Origin: Cristatella mucedo
Lineage: Eukaryota > Bryozoa > Phylactolaemata > Cristatellidae
Direction: 5' to 3'
NCBI GenBank assembly: GCA_009760855.2
Contig: WPIO01000042.1
Coordinates: forward strand, 516,501-580,500
DNA: 64,000 nt
Shown in pieces: positions 1-13,324 of this stretch. Numbering within the stretch: the stretch's first letter is position 1; each line of letters begins with the position of its first letter. The notes below the pieces were generated by a model, which worked only from the letters and a program-made list of their open reading frames with translations, ran no database searches and had not been told where the DNA came from. The translations under genes were made by a program, and so were the position numbers.

Positions 1-3000
1 CACGTGGCATGTGACTGTCCATATTGTATATAGGTACATGCCAGCTATCACCAGAACCAGTTTCATAGTTTCTAATCAGTCCATTATCGTAGCAGTAAAA
101 CAGACATGTGGATATTAACACCACCTGAATACTTTCATTAGAGGGTACACTTGAAACTCAGTATCGTAATTTGTTTAACGTGTATTGGCGATTTCGAAGA
201 GGCACGTCGGGGGGAGGCGAAGGGTGGCAGGTGAGTCGGTGGAGTTGTGTGGTGCAAGATGGATCTTTCTCTAAGAAATGTACACTAGAGTTCTTATATG
301 AAACAATGGTAGGATGTTTAGATTAGGCGAGATTGAAGTGATCACATTGGAAACCTCTATGGCTCGCTCCTTGTTGTTCTGCCGGCAATAAGATGCTTTA
401 CTGGTGGTATAACTCTACTGCTAGCTTGCCTGTCGTGAGCGCCAGCTGCCACGTTGCACTGTTGATCAGCCCTGGTTCCCTGCTGGCACCTCACTAGGTC
501 CCTCCTGCTAATCCTAAGAGTCTTTTCAGTTCTTCATGCTGTAGTATCTAAGTCTGTAACTTAACTAAACCAAGAATATTCAGTTTGTTGTGATAACTGC
601 ACCCCGTAAGTACTCAGACTAAATACTAGTTTGAATAGGGCCATGGGTTTATTTATAGGTTTTAGAAAGAGACCTAAATGAAAAAGAGAGTTAAACCAAG
701 TTTGTTTCTCACAGATAGACAGACATATACTCGGTTATGTACAGTCTACAATAATCATTGCACAGGAGCATTGTGACCATTGCAGACGCAGACACATGAA
801 CAAACTGAGGTTGTTTGGTATTAGTCATGTTGGTGCACAGTGAACGAAGCGCTTAATAACGTTATTGCTCGAGCTACGCTGCAGCCAGCCGCACAGCTGA
901 TACCTTGGCCATAATCAGAAGCCATACCACTGTGCATTGTGTTTGAATAGCTTCACGGAAAGGAGGCTCACCACAAGTGGTTCGGTACATTGATATTGAT
1001 GCTGCCATTTTTTCTGGTCGAAGTAATCATCATCGGTTATGTTTCTCCGCAGGCTGCTTCCAGTCCAGCATTTTGCCATCACTGTAGACAAACCGCAGGC
1101 TGTCCAATGACTTAGCCGGAGCTGATATATAGGGCCGTCGCTGTATTCAGTAGTAAGCAGATGGTGGTGGTGATGGTCAACTGTTGAGTCGTCATGGACA
1201 CTCTGCCTCATAGTATGGTGAAGAACAGGGAGTGATGACTGGTGTGGATGAATTTGCCATCGATGCCCAGCAAAGAGTTGCTGCCCAGTAGAATCTGGTA
1301 ATGAACCAATGGTATATTGAAAGTAGCCGTAGTGAAAGGATAAACGATTTTGAGATGCATCGTGTGTATTCTCTAGGAGACGCTTCGTTGGAGCGATTTG
1401 GCGGCTTTGGACACTGACTAACTGATCGATGTGGGTAACCACTGGCTTCCAGGCCAGGCTGATCCTTGTCTAACCAGCCGCAAGCGCTTTCAGGCAGGGC
1501 TCTACTCCTGCTTGCCTGCGCCCCAAGCTCTGGCCTCATGAGGTCAGGTGAGCCAGTCACACCTGGCTGGTTACTGCAGTGGGGCGATTTTGTTGCCTCA
1601 CACACGGCATGGTGGCGTATGATGGAGGTCACAGCTCTTCAGTCACTCATGGTAGAGGCCACAATCAGAAATAGTTTTACTATTCTCATTCTCAACAATG
1701 TCAAACTTTATAATCGCCACGAATTCCCATCACGTTGATTACGTCGCCAGGTTGTCTTTGGCAGTTACTGATGGAGTTTCGTGCATCACGGGCTTGACGC
1801 GAAATGAGACCCGATGACCTTGAACGCTCGTATGCCGCTGTAGCCACAGCCGTCTGACGTTGTTCGACAGCTTCAGGAACATGAGTGGGCTGCAGAGAGC
1901 AGAGCTGCGAGGTGGGCAACATCTCTTCAATCACTGAATAGTAGGACAGTTTAGGCAGGCTCCTTGAGAACGCCAGCTGGCTGGAGCTGATGGTTGTTTT
2001 GATGTCATCACTAATCCTCTCATGTCAAGTTCGTCTTGCATTATCGTCAGTCTAGTGGTTACCATTGATCCATCTTGCACGTGTTCAGCAACACTGGTTC
2101 TCGCATCGGCAGCGTGGAGCAGATAACAGCCTGGTACTGGTGGTTAAACCTGGCAGACGACGTTTACTTCTGACCATTTTGGAGGGGGTATAGCTTCCTG
2201 TCGGAGCCTGCCATGCCAACATACTTTACGACGGTTTAATCAGCCGAGAAGTAGAAGTGAGATCGATTAGCTTTCGCGGGCAGAGATACCATTCACCTGT
2301 AAGGTCATATACAGGGAATAGAGTCTTTTTTGGCTCGACCAAGAAGATTTTTTGGCTGACTCCAAACCACCATATTGCGACAAATGGCCAGCAATGAATG
2401 GTCGATCGAGTTACACAAAGCGTAGCTACAGCTCTAGCTGCCGCCGAGTTGTCACATGCCAGTGCAAAAGATACGCATTGCAGTGGCCCTAGTACCCGGT
2501 CAGCAAGGTCGAAGTAGGGCGTGTGACGGCTATCGTTGGCTTAGCACCAGCTGCCGCTTCATGCCCGACGTCGTTCCTGATGTCGTGTGCGGCCGCCAGC
2601 AGCCGCGTTCCATGAACCGGTTCGTCGATGCGTCGCAGGTCCACAGAGCCGAGGATCTGTTCGGCCCAGAAGTTCCCGCAGATATCGATCCGGATGTCGG
2701 CCGAACGCCTGAGCATCCGGTTACATGAGCCGACGTCCAGCCACGCCAGGTGCAGCTGCTCCTGTGTATATCGTTCTGTTCGCCGCTTTCTTTTAAAGCT
2801 TCCACTTAGGCAGCAAAAGTGAAATTCTTGTGCCCTTCCGCCCCACTGATTGATCAGTGGCAGCCAGTGATGCCAGCCGATCGTACGACCCACCGTGGCT
2901 TCTCGGCTCTGCCATGGACTGCCAGGTGGACACTGCGTGAGACTCCAGTGCTCCGATGGGGGCAAGCTGGTCTGGCATCTCACAGCAGCTGCCATTATGG

Positions 3001-3520
3001 CTGCCGACTTGGGACCTGGTTCAGAGTGCACCGCTGCGCCCGAGCAGGCATCGAACGTCATAGGTGACCGAGACTCTTTAGTTTCATTCTGCTGCTTGCA
3101 CTCTGTATGATCGTATAATCTACTATGACATTCTTTTTTATCTCTTCTTAAACCTAGCACGTTTCGATGTCAGCCTTTTCAGCATAGTAGAAGATTCTTT
3201 CAGGACTCTCTTGCGCGGCCACCCAGCAGTTGAATGTGCACAGAATAAATGCTGCCTCTGCTGGAGGATTCTGGAAGCTACATTGCACTGACTCACCAAA
3301 CCGCCGAACAGTGCCAATTATGTTGTTCAGAGTAGAATGCTGCAAATGTCAAAGCATTTGGTGACTTACTCCGCTTCCAATGTATGGACCACACAGGTAA
3401 CAGGCTCATTGCACAAATGTGTTCAGTGTACTCCATTCCACGTCCATCACTAAAACTAGGGGCTACATGCAGTTGCTGTCGCTTTGTTAGTTGGTTACTT
3501 TCTCTAGTGCAGAGAGCCTG
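1..3520. other. Unassigned 5' region, no confident gene
   Basis: Mixed-composition sequence with no recognised protein or repeat. The longest open frames are on the minus strand at 915-1442 (175 codons, including a run of five His) and at 2489-3160 (223 codons, in a locally GC-rich stretch). Several frames are open at once over 2450-2810, and frames of this size are expected by chance in 64 kb. Neither has recognisable domain motifs. An exon here cannot be excluded. Confidence 0.5.
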
Positions 3521-3525
3521 CTTGC

Positions 3526-3526
<1 letters not shown>

Positions 3527-3583
<57 letters not shown>

Positions 3584-3590
3584 AGAGAAA
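3527..3590. repeat. (GA)n microsatellite
   Basis: Near-perfect GA dinucleotide run of about 60 bases, interrupted once by GG. Open frames across it are low-complexity artefacts. Confidence 0.97.
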
Positions 3591-3845
3591 ACAGATACAG
3601 GGAGAAAGGGAAGCAGGGACGAAAGCTACTGTGCTGTTAGTGGGATGCTGAGATCACCAAAGTTTCAGAGATAATGTACAGAGCATTGTCAGACAATACT
3701 TGAATGCACACTTAGGCGTTAGAAGGACGGTTCGATGTCCCGGTTTCGATCGAAGCGATCTGCAAGCGACCGGTCTAAGAACAGTGTCACCTGAAGCTTG
3801 CCACTCAAGCTGGGTAAGCTGGTGCCTGCAGCACACGGGCATAGC

Positions 3846-3892
3846 GCTGCTGCTGCTGCTGCTGTTGCTTGCTGCTGCTTGCCTGCTGCTGC
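3846..3892. repeat. (CTG)n trinucleotide repeat, imperfect
   Basis: Run of CTG/CTT triplets interrupted by GCTTGC words. It gives poly-Leu or poly-Ser/Ala in translation; no supported gene contains it. Confidence 0.8.
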
Positions 3893-5295
3893 CGATCGTC
3901 CAGCTGTATTTCACATTGATTTTTAACAATAGCTACTTAGAATGTCTAATGATGTCAGGATTGATTTCATAAAGCAATTGAAGGCATCGTGTGATCACCT
4001 AGAACGTATCATTGATTGAGGTTAGTCTTTTGGCTGGAGTAAAAGAAAAGTGAGACTGATGAAAGCTGAGAGCTTAAAGAGGAAGAGAAAATAGAGAGGA
4101 GCCGTGCTGTGAGAGGAGCTAGAGCCCAGAGCTTCCACAGAGCTGCCAACGTCCATTGACTCGGTCCTCAGCACCAGCTGGCTGGAGGCCCTTTTAAGAA
4201 ACTGTTCTGCACCAGCTATGGTTCAAATGTATCTACGTGGTCTGTTGCAGCTACTCGGCCATACTCGTACTAGCCAATAGGATGCAGCCAATGCACCGCG
4301 GGTAATGCATGTCAGACTGTACCCTACTACTCCCCCAAAGCTTCTCTCCTCTGCTTCTTCGCCTTATATTCGCACCTGTAGTGGTATTGCCGAGGAAGAG
4401 CCAGCGATGGGCAAGTGGCTGGCAAGAAGGGAGCCCATATCCAATCAGGTGTTGGCATGGCCCCCTCCAGTGCACAGTGCATGCACTGGTCTTTACTTAG
4501 ACGATCAGCAGCTCTGGCACCCAGTGGGTCCCGTCATAGACGGGGCTGTGCCAGATAATGCCCGACTGATTGAACCGACTGTTATCCTTGCAAACGTGGC
4601 ATCCTGAGAGGCGATGTTCTTAACACCTCTACTACTCTTCCTCCCTTCATACGTACGTGAGGGTGGGATGGAGGAGGGAGCAACAGACAAATAAATCGAT
4701 TTGAAGATGAGCAGCAGGTGTTTGCTCTCCAGTGTACTCACGAGTTTGCCATAGCCGTTAGCCCATACTGATAGTAAGTTTGGTATGCGAATGCCGACTA
4801 GTGCATCTAGGTTCGTAGAGATTGATCCTTTAGAACGTAGCATGCACGGCCGCAGCCTTTAGCCACACGCTGGTGGCACTAAAAGACGCTAGAAGGCAAC
4901 ATTAACTGAATAAGCAGTTGATTCGTACACTATTTCAGCATCAAATATCAAGACAGCCAGCTGTGATTTGCTGCCAAGCGAACCTCCACGGGTGGTAGCC
5001 GTCGATGCCTTGGGACATATTGGGCATGACCAGCTGGTGGGAAGAAGAGCCACAAGCCCTCACTAGACCATTAGGCAACCATTTGAAGCTATTAATGCAG
5101 CTGTTCAGCTTGTGTTTACTTACTATGAAGATTCAGACACTGGCAAGTTTTGTTCGACCAAAGTGCTAAAGGGCCAAATTTTAATTAATAAAATTATCAA
5201 ATTTCATGATTAATTAATTGGTATAGCATCTTAAGAGAACTTAATCTCACCCAGGTGCTTCACATAAAGCTCAGGTCGAGCCATTTATCTTCGAA
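3893..5295. other. Unassigned region
   Basis: No coding exon, RNA gene or repeat is recognised. The short open frames at 4251-4843 lie on both strands and show no family motif. Confidence 0.5.
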
Positions 5296-5299
5296 TATT

Positions 5300-5480
5300 G
5301 AGATCTTACCCCAGGCCCAAACTGGAAACAGCAAGGTCTGTGGTTACTCGAACTACAAGATTCAGATTACGGGTTCGATTAGCTTGCAGCAGAGAATCTT
5401 TTGAATGCCTGCTGGTGGTGTATGATGCCAGCCGCAAAGGCTATTCACCACCATGTAGAGTAGGATGATGCAGTTGAACG
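5300..5480 (+). repeat. Degenerate tRNA-derived SINE (SINE-1)
   Basis: A B-box-like GGGTTCGATTAG is followed by a GCAG word and the downstream motif CCAGCCGCAAAGGCT. That is the same order as in the better preserved copy at 63327-63500 (GGTTCGAATCC, CTGCAG, TAAAGGCTCTTCT). It is strongly diverged and the 5' head is unclear. Confidence 0.45.
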
Positions 5481-5551
5481 TTCGAACCTAACTTTTACTG
5501 CAGAACCGTCACTGATACTGCTCATGTACTGTCACATGTACACCTCACACC

Positions 5552-6961
5552 TTGCTAGGTGCTCCAGTTCGGCTTTAGAGCGAATCACTCCACCGAGTCA
5601 GCATGCTTCGGGCAGCACAACGACCTGAATACATGGTTGGTAGAGTGTCTCGCTTGTTTTGCTCGATCTTTCGGCAGCTTTACACCATCGATCACCAAGT
5701 TCTCTAGCCTCTCATCTCACTCCGCATCACTGGCACTGTCGCAGTATTTAGGTCCTATCTCAGTGGAGACTCCAGGAGAGTATTATTGACGTGAAATGGA
5801 GAAAGATCATCTGAAGTACTTGAAATATGGAGTACCAGGGCCCGTGCTAGGTCCGGCTCTTTCTTACGGTTTATACTTCCTCTTGCTGATGTGATTGCCA
5901 AGCACAATCTAGGCTTTCACTTGCGTGATTTACACTCAGTTGTAATTTTGCTTTGATCCTGCAGCCTTCGAGCACCTCACATACAAATTTCAACTCACTT
6001 TGAAAAAGAATGTGGCATTGATGAAGATCTGCACATGATGACAGCAAAATTTTCTAAAACTAAACATGATAAAACCAACTTACTAATTATAAACCCAGTG
6101 GGATTCAGGAGATTGAAAAATGTCTCAAATTATGCTCTACAAGAGCCCTTGTCGAATCAGCTCGAAATCTAGGTGTCCCAAAGCACATGACCTCTCGTTG
6201 GGAGGACCATATCAGCTCCACAGCGTCAACTGTCATTAGCTTCCTTACAACATTGCCAATATTTACTAGATAAGGATACAGTCCAAGTTGGTCCATGACT
6301 CGTGACATCTCGTCTCAGACTTCGGTAATCACCGTTTACTCGCCTACCTCCAAGCGTGGTGATCAGGCGATTGTAGCTGAAATGGTTTGTCTGTCGCTGT
6401 GTCGCAGCTGCTACTCCACCTCTCGCCGACCTTCTTCCTGGCTACCAGTCAAGCAATGGATTGAGACTTGCTGTTTCACGTTTCACTTTTAGGTCCCTTC
6501 ATGGCTCCAGCCTATCTCTCCGGGACACTCCCTATCAGCCATCGTACCACCTGCTTAGGAATCATATTTGAATACTGTACAAAACTTTAAATCCTCTTGG
6601 AGACCGCATTTAGTTCATGTCTGAAGCCTGAACTCCTCCTGACCTGCGCTGTGAACCCTTGACCTGACCACACATTTAAAGGAACTTAAAAACACACCTT
6701 ATTAAGAGCAGCATTTAGTGCGGGTCCCTGTGACGTCCTTCACGCTTTTATGTGTTGACACTGTATGCTGCCATTAAACCATATCATTTTTTGCAGAATG
6801 CTGACCCTTCTGTGCATATCACCCCTAACCATGTTATCATTTGCTTGTTTTCGCTACGATTTTACTTCATTCAATCAGATTTTTGTAGTAATGTAAAGGT
6901 CTAGAAAGAGATTAAGTTCTGAGGGCGCTTGATTATGCATTATTATTATTATTATTATTAT
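5552..6961 (+). mobile_element. LINE-A retrotransposon copy, 5'-truncated, inactivated
   Basis: This is a non-LTR retrotransposon fragment of the L2/CR1-like type. Conceptual translation, with frameshifts, gives reverse transcriptase motifs in the right order. FGFRANHSTESA comes first (near 5568), then the block that reads AAFDAINHQVLLE in the better 54-kb copy. A diverged GVPQGSVLGP-like word follows near 5840-5870. The post-RT segment with the LPVKQWI word comes next (near 6450). The 3' UTR ends in TAGAAAGAGATTAAGTTCTG, GAGGGCGCTT and an (ATT)n tail at 6938-6961. Numerous stops and frameshifts show it is a dead copy. Confidence 0.85.
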
Positions 6962-7205
6962 ATATGTGTGTCATGTTCGTGCACGTGTTCTAACTTAGCC
7001 GGCACAATGCTTTTGTTACTGAGAGGTAAAACCATGCTTTCGGGAATTCAGAGACATTTTCTCTCTGAATCCTCTCACACTGATTACATCTTCAGCAAGG
7101 CTCACAATAATGGAGAGAACGGCTCCAGTGGAAAACTGACTGAGCCAGAGACCACACAGCAGAGCCTTTATTCCCTTTTGCTGTCCAATGGGGAGAGAAG
7201 TGGAA

Positions 7206-7206
<1 letters not shown>

Positions 7207-7257
<51 letters not shown>

Positions 7258-7273
7258 GAGAGGCATGGAGAAA

Positions 7274-7312
<39 letters not shown>

Positions 7313-7331
7313 CAGAGAGTATAGAGAGAGG
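7207..7331. repeat. (GA)n microsatellite, compound
   Basis: GA runs interrupted by GGAGAG and ATGGAGAAA words, continuing more loosely to about 7380. The Arg/Glu-rich and Ser/Leu-rich frames here are artefacts. Confidence 0.97.
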
Positions 7332-7384
7332 ATATACAGAGAAAGATATAGAGACAGAGAAAGATAGAGAAGCAGAAAGAGGGC

Positions 7385-9690
7385 CAGTAAGACCTGAGAG
7401 CACAGCAAGTATGGCAGGCTCTCCAGCAGAAGAGGAAGCATTGTGTGTTATACATTTGAAGAAGAATATAACTTGAATTAATATAACTTGAATTATTAAA
7501 CTGAATACTACTGTGGTCATACTGCATTATTCTGAGTTGCTATGGCAGCTGTGGTAGTGGCTTCTATGAAGGTGTAGCACTGCTCACTCTAGATAGCTGC
7601 CTTTCTACAGAATCGAGTGGAAAATTCTGGAACAGGTTCAGCGCTGTCTCAATGTTACAAAGCAGCCATGAACTCGCTGTGCAGCTCCCCTCAATTAAAC
7701 TTCAGTCCAAAAGCACAGCGTGTAGGGTTGGACGCTGGCACTGCAGGTGATTGCCGCGCCTAGAAGTACAGCCATAGCGGCGTATAAGCTGAGCCGGCAA
7801 GTAAGAAGTCTACCGACGATAGCAAAGAAAGAATAGAGGTAGAACGCTAGCACTATGAATAACAAGGCCCTTCTTTTGAGGTGGAGAGTGGTTTACTCCA
7901 AAGCCATAGCAGGACTCACGCGCATAGTACCGCTGGCGTGGCATTTGTCACCACTTTGATAGATTTGTGGCTAGGTCTAATCATGATTCGTAAACGCAGG
8001 TCGGCCCTGCAACGATTCTAATACCCAGAGTTCGATTGCTTGAACCGCAAGATGCGGTCATTTCCCGGCACATATTGCTAACGCTTCTTTTTGCATGAGT
8101 TGTTAGAAAGTGGTCTAGAGATTTTGTTTCTTTTAGGGTGCCACATAAAGAATCTGGTTACTACAACAACTCAGTCATCATTGATCAGCACCATTCAATT
8201 CGCTCAGCTAGATGTTGATTTGCTCGTCTGGTGGTGCTCTCAATCCACCCCATTCGTTTGTGAAGCGATCTTTCTTAAGGTACTCAACGCGACAGCAGTA
8301 TCGTCAGCTGGTTTGAGGTCCTGAAGCTGGTGATCTTTTATCGCCCAGCCACAGTGATGGGCCACCAAAAGCTTTCCAGCCACGAAATAAATGCTACGCT
8401 GTCGAATTGGCCAATCTCCATCTTTTCTTTTAAAGCAGACTTATAATTGAATCTTTAGGCGTGCATCGAATAGTAACGATTCAATATCGTGCATACGACG
8501 CCAAAACTAGAAGGTCGTCCAGATCGACATCATGAAAGACTGAAGAAGATGACTCCAAGTCACTTTTTACACGCCCAGTTTACTCTGGGCCAGTTTGGTG
8601 TTCTTCTTGTAGACATTATTGCTTTTGTGATTTTTCAATCATTCTAAAGTCTGACCCGCTTTAGCTAGATTGTTTGGCTGATATAACAGCCTCACTTACG
8701 TAAAAAGTAAAAGAGTTCTTTACAAGCACAGAACGATCGGCTTTCAGTGGGCAATAAACGTCACACTGCAGGATGTGAATCACCGCCTGGGCAGTTTAGA
8801 GCGAGAACTCAGCACAAAGGGTAAGACCGAGGGTTTCTAAATACTACCAGCATCGGACTGGTATCGTCCATCTTAAGACCCATCCGGCCAGGTCAGCACT
8901 CCTTTAAAAAGAGACCTTGTCTGTTATTTCTGCGTCCTGCAGCTTGTGGCGGTATGTAACGATGTAGTGCATCCCACCCAGAAGGGAAGGCCACTAATAT
9001 CAAGCTTGCAGTGAGCATGCTTGCTGCGAGCTGCCAGGTCGAGCATCGATGGCTTTGGAGTTTGCTGATTAATAACGCGCATTGCAACAAAACCGGATTG
9101 GCCTCTCGCATCGATCTTTTAAATTGTCCATTGAAGATAAGTGTCAGAAAATAAGCAAACGATGCACACACAGCGGTGCCTTGGGCTTGTTAAGTATCCC
9201 AACTTACGAATAGAGATACGAGCCGTCTCTGGCTGAGTTTTCAGCCTTGAGTTGATTAGCTAAAATCTACGATGAGCTTAACCTCAGACACCCCCCCGCC
9301 AGCTGCCGCCACCGAATGCAGCACACAATAGTTATATTTCTTGGAGAACGTGAATGAGAACCGAACTTTTGGAAGGCTTTACATTTGCCAGCAGAAAGGA
9401 TCGATGGTTGGTAGAAGCACGTCAATAAACAAGAACAGTGTTAGTGATACATTATAGTGTAGTATGACATGTTATTAGTGGCACAATGTGATTACATCGC
9501 GTAAGTACAAAGACGAATGACAGGGACCAATGCCGTGAGATAAATAGGTGTATTGAATTTTCTTTATGTGGTCAAGTCGATACGTGGTTGGAGTTAGTTC
9601 CAGGATTTGGAAGAAACGAACTGAAGGCACGGTCTCTAAAAGATTTCAGAGCTTGTACACTCGTTCACTTTAAGTGGCTGGCAAATCTAA
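7385..9690. other. Unassigned region with one weak tRNA-like relic
   Basis: No confident gene. Around 7985-8080 there is a GAGTTCGATTGC B-box-like word that may be a very old SINE-1. The open frames at 8091-8324 (+) and 8893-9171 (-) carry no recognisable motifs. Confidence 0.45.
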
Positions 9691-9703
9691 TTATGTCTTC
9701 CAG

Positions 9704-10029
9704 ATACCGACTGTGAGCTGGTGGTTCATGACGCAAGCGGTAGAGATAGAGGAACTCGTAAAGTTACTCGGCCAATAAGGGCAGGTAGAGGTGAAAAAGT
9801 TGACGTTCCGACCATGACAAGACGCCAACCGACGACCGGTGTGGATATCACAGTCCAGTTGTTCAGCCCTGAGAGGTTTCCGCATGAAACATCTGGCAGC
9901 TTGGACAAGATGCTTGGTGATCTCTGCAAGAACTTCATATGGCAGGAACAGCTGGCACGCACAAATAGACAGTACCACGGTGTAGGAATTCCTCTCGTAG
10001 CTGATAAAAATCGGTGTGTCCTCGGATAA
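9704..10029 (+). CDS. Candidate terminal exon, unknown protein
   Basis: A continuous frame follows a plausible acceptor (ATGTCTTCCAG, AG at 9702-9703) and ends in TAA at 10027-10029. It gives about 108 residues with a protein-like, mixed-charge composition. Segments include GRDRGTRKVTRPIRAGRGEK, then DITVQLFSPERFPHETSG, then LDKMLGDLCKNFIWQEQ. I do not recognise the family. If it is an internal exon, the frame could leave through a GTGTAG donor near 9980. Two minus-strand frames are also open here, so the strand rests mainly on the acceptor and composition. No upstream exon was found. Confidence 0.33.
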
Positions 10030-10182
10030 CATTGAACATTCGCGAATAGGATCAGAATTACTTTTAAAGCCTCTCCAACCTGGGTCAGCATCTTCAAGTA
10101 GTCCAATCTCAAAGTTAATGTTAAATATAACTAATAACTGTTTGACAAAAAGACATTATTGTCCAAAGTTGAAGATATTTTC

Positions 10183-10920
10183 AATAACAATAATAATAAC
10201 AAGATTGATAAAGTACCTCAGAGAACCCTAAATTCCTACTTTTAGTGTTTTTACATGTAAAGGAATTGTTGAATGGTGAGTAAGATTGCTTGATAAGCAA
10301 CACAGAATAACATGGTTAGGGCATGCACAGGGTCAGCATGCAGTGGTTAGTGGCAGCATGCACAGTGTCAGCACGCACTGAAGACGAATCAATAGGAATC
10401 ACTCAAATGCTGTCCTAAATAGTGCTTTTGTTCCTTGGAAATGGTCAATGTCAGGGATGCAGCCTTTGATAGGTCTGGGGAGGAGAGTTCCAGGCTTTGG
10501 AGCACACGAATAATGCACTATAACCAATATCGTCAAGAGGGCTTCTAGACTCATTGATTCCTAAAAGCAGGTGGTGTGTGTCTGATGGGGCAGGTATGGG
10601 AGATAGGCTGGTTTCAGAATGAAGGGACCGTGGGTGAGAGCGATAAAACTTCTTGAGTTGAATCCATTGCTGGTAGCCAGTGAATGTCGTAGAAGAGTTA
10701 ACGTGCGTTGCGACGCTGACAGATGTCAAGCTCTAGCTGTAGAGTTTTTGTGCACCTGTAATCGCCTTGACGCATGCTAGTAGGCGAGTAAGGAGAGTTG
10801 CGTAGTTTCGATGGATGTCACGAATGCATGGACCAACTTGGACGTATTCATTGAAACAACCGAATTTCATTGTTATGAAGCTTGAAGATAGTGGTATGAA
10901 AACGACGCCGTATTAGCTGG
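10183..10920 (-). mobile_element. LINE-A copy, 3' end and post-RT region
   Basis: Reading from the (ATT)n-like tail at 10183 toward higher coordinates on the minus strand, this has the diagnostic LINE-A 3' UTR words (TGCTGACCCTGTGCATG, TAACCATGTTATTC). It then has the C-terminal ORF2 region, including a frame carrying the APKAWNS-type block near 10480. Homology to other copies continues to the GCATTCGTGACATCC word near 10820 and fades after that. Confidence 0.8.
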
Positions 10921-11259
10921 CCAACTTGTTGCTGGCAACCTTTTGCTTTTGTTAATGTTCACAGAATCAACGCGCTGAATACGTTGCTTGTTCATGGAGT
11001 GTGTGTATTGGTGAATGAACAATGGCTCATAATGAAGGTCCAATAGCAGACTTTATATATCGCCAGAGATAGGTATATGTATGTGAAATTCAAACACTGG
11101 CTATCTTTCATTTAGAGTTTTTTTCAGTAGACTAAACCTTAGTCGAGTTTTAAACCCAAAATACCCATTTTTGATGTGACAGGTTTGATAGTGGTCGGCG
11201 AACTTGTACAATGGTTAAGACAACGGATGCCGCTATTGTAACTTGCGGGCTAGGCAACT

Positions 11260-12140
11260 TTTTTTTATGCTCGAGCTGATCCGGTGGCTGGGATTGCGCG
11301 GTGATGGACTCCTGTCCATGGACGACAGGAGGTGGGGAAAGGGAGACCGATGGGGCCGTGCCGAACTGGTTGCCGCCGGCCAGTAGTAGTGGCTGGCGTT
11401 AATTGTCTGGTCTCACAGCCGCCTTCCTGCCCTCGCTGTTTTTTTTTTGTCTGACATCCTCTTTCCCAGCATCTCAGCATTCTCCCTCAAAACTGCGCCC
11501 AGCAGCCATGCCGCCGGGGACGATAATGGAGCACAACGATCAGTTAGCCGAGACAACAGCCACAGCCTTGTCTGCGCACCACCGTCGCCGCCACCACTCA
11601 ACATAGTATACGGTGGCATGTTGCCGAAGGTGCTCTTGCTCTCTCTGTTTGGTTGTAGCAGGCCGAAGTGAACGGAGCAGGCCAGTCGCTTAGTAGCGGC
11701 TTCCGCCAATCGTCGCGAATGGTCACTGGCGTTGTGGCGGCGGCAGTCGGCCGTCGAGTCCAAGGCACACAGTTGGATGCCAGGCCAGGCAGTGGATGGA
11801 GGAGGCTTGCGAAGCAGAAATAATGATAGATAGGAGATCGAATGCATGGTTCTACAAAAGGTCACCAACATTGTGCGAGAGGAATTTATATATTCGCGCG
11901 CATGACGGCAGCCGATGCCGAGGTAAACATATTCGGTAGGCCAAAAACCATGACAGAGCCGCAGCCGGTCGGGAACTAACGAGACCAGCGAATGAGGGCT
12001 GGAGGTAGTGCCTCAAATAATGGCTGGATAGACGCGGCGCGGTGGCTAGGATTTGCGGGGTTAGCAGACGCGCAGTAGGGATAGCAGACGCTATGGTATA
12101 GCAGACACGCTGGCGGCTAGCAAGACGCGCGGCTGGGGTA
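11260..12140. other. GC/CpG-rich stretch with overlapping open frames
   Basis: Locally GC-rich sequence with many CpG and CGCG words. Open frames occur on both strands (for example 11413-11871 minus, 152 codons). The overlap of frames is what high GC content produces. No frame has a recognisable motif. Around 12040-12165 there are loosely repeated words (AGCAGACGC, GACGCGC). It could be a promoter-associated CpG island; this is not settled. Confidence 0.35.
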
Positions 12141-13320
12141 GATCAGCAAGGGTAGGTTAGTGGCAGACGCATGACGCCAGCAATGACGCAGAGAGATGGA
12201 GCTGCAACTAGGCTCAGACCATCTCCGAGTGGAAGACTGCACTGCCCGGCTGACCCTTGGCAATAGTTCGCCACCTTTGCCTTGCCCACAGGTATGCCGG
12301 AATCAATGCCACCAGCATTCAGCCCCAGCAAACCAACTTCCAGTTGTCTGAAGTTTCGGCCCGGCAAAATGCCGCTGCTGCTGGTTTGAAGACCCATGTC
12401 CTGGCATAGTGTATCCTCTCAGACATAAGTTATAGGTCTGGGCTAAACTGACTTATATTCCGACGATACTGGCTGGCCTGTTCTGAGACCTCTACTGCTG
12501 GGAAACCTTGGACAGATAATGTCGTGTGCTCACCGGAATGCCATACAGATGAGATCTGCCTCACCTGACCACCTGGAGATGATCACTGACGGGATGAACT
12601 CCGTTTTGAGGAACCATTGTTTGTCTATGATCACTTCGGCAGTCCATACTAACCCATGATCATGAGCGATACTTCGCCATTTTTAACGCTATTGCAGCTG
12701 AAATGCTGGTTTTCCGGGGGTATTTTTAACAGCCGCAGGCCTGTCGAGCAGAGTTGGAGGTGGTTTATCGGTGACAGCAATGCAGATGACATGTGGAGTT
12801 TCTTGCTACTTGGCAGAAGATGGTTATCATGGTTCAGGTGATCCAACAAAGGGCTGAATATTTAGTAGTTGCAGTGGTGGTGGCCTTACTCAACTGAAGA
12901 TATGCTGCCTAATTCGAGCAATGCTGTTGTTTTGCCCTGAGGCGCTTGAACTGAGGCCCCTCCAGCAATCGATCAAGAACCTTTGTCCTCGCCTGCTGCA
13001 GAAAGCTCAAATGAGCTCTGGTGTACTGCACCAGCCTTCCTCCAGCTGTGCTTTCAGGCCACAGCCGATCAGCATAGGTTCCACGGCTGCTGGACACGGC
13101 CGCAACATGACCTGGCTGGGGCTGAGTCACGTCGGCCACAGCAACGTGATAGAATGGCTGTGTTGCACACTGAGAGATGAGCCACAACCCAGCCGACAGG
13201 CTTTTGGTTGATCACTGTGGCTTTGTGCCGCCCGAGGCCTGGTCTGATCCATGAGTCTCAGTCTAGGCTCTGCAGGCACTGCGCCTGTGAGCGCGCTGCC
13301 GACTGCAGGCTTCGAGCTGG
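12141..13320. other. Unassigned region
   Basis: No repeat family or gene recognised. Paired open frames on both strands at 12656-12849 and 12909-13211 are mirror shadows without motifs. Confidence 0.45.
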
Positions 13321-13324
13321 AAAC

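Noticed and set aside
915-1442. 175-codon minus frame with a His run
   Set aside because: One or two frames of this length are expected by chance in 64 kb; no motif or convincing splice site. Kept only as a note.
2489-3160. 223-codon minus frame
   Set aside because: GC-rich stretch with three frames open at once and no recognised domain; insufficient to call a gene.
6929-7520. Arg/Glu-rich and Ser/Leu-rich frames of 119-142 codons
   Set aside because: Produced by (GA)n at 7207-7331 and the LINE-A (ATT)n tail.
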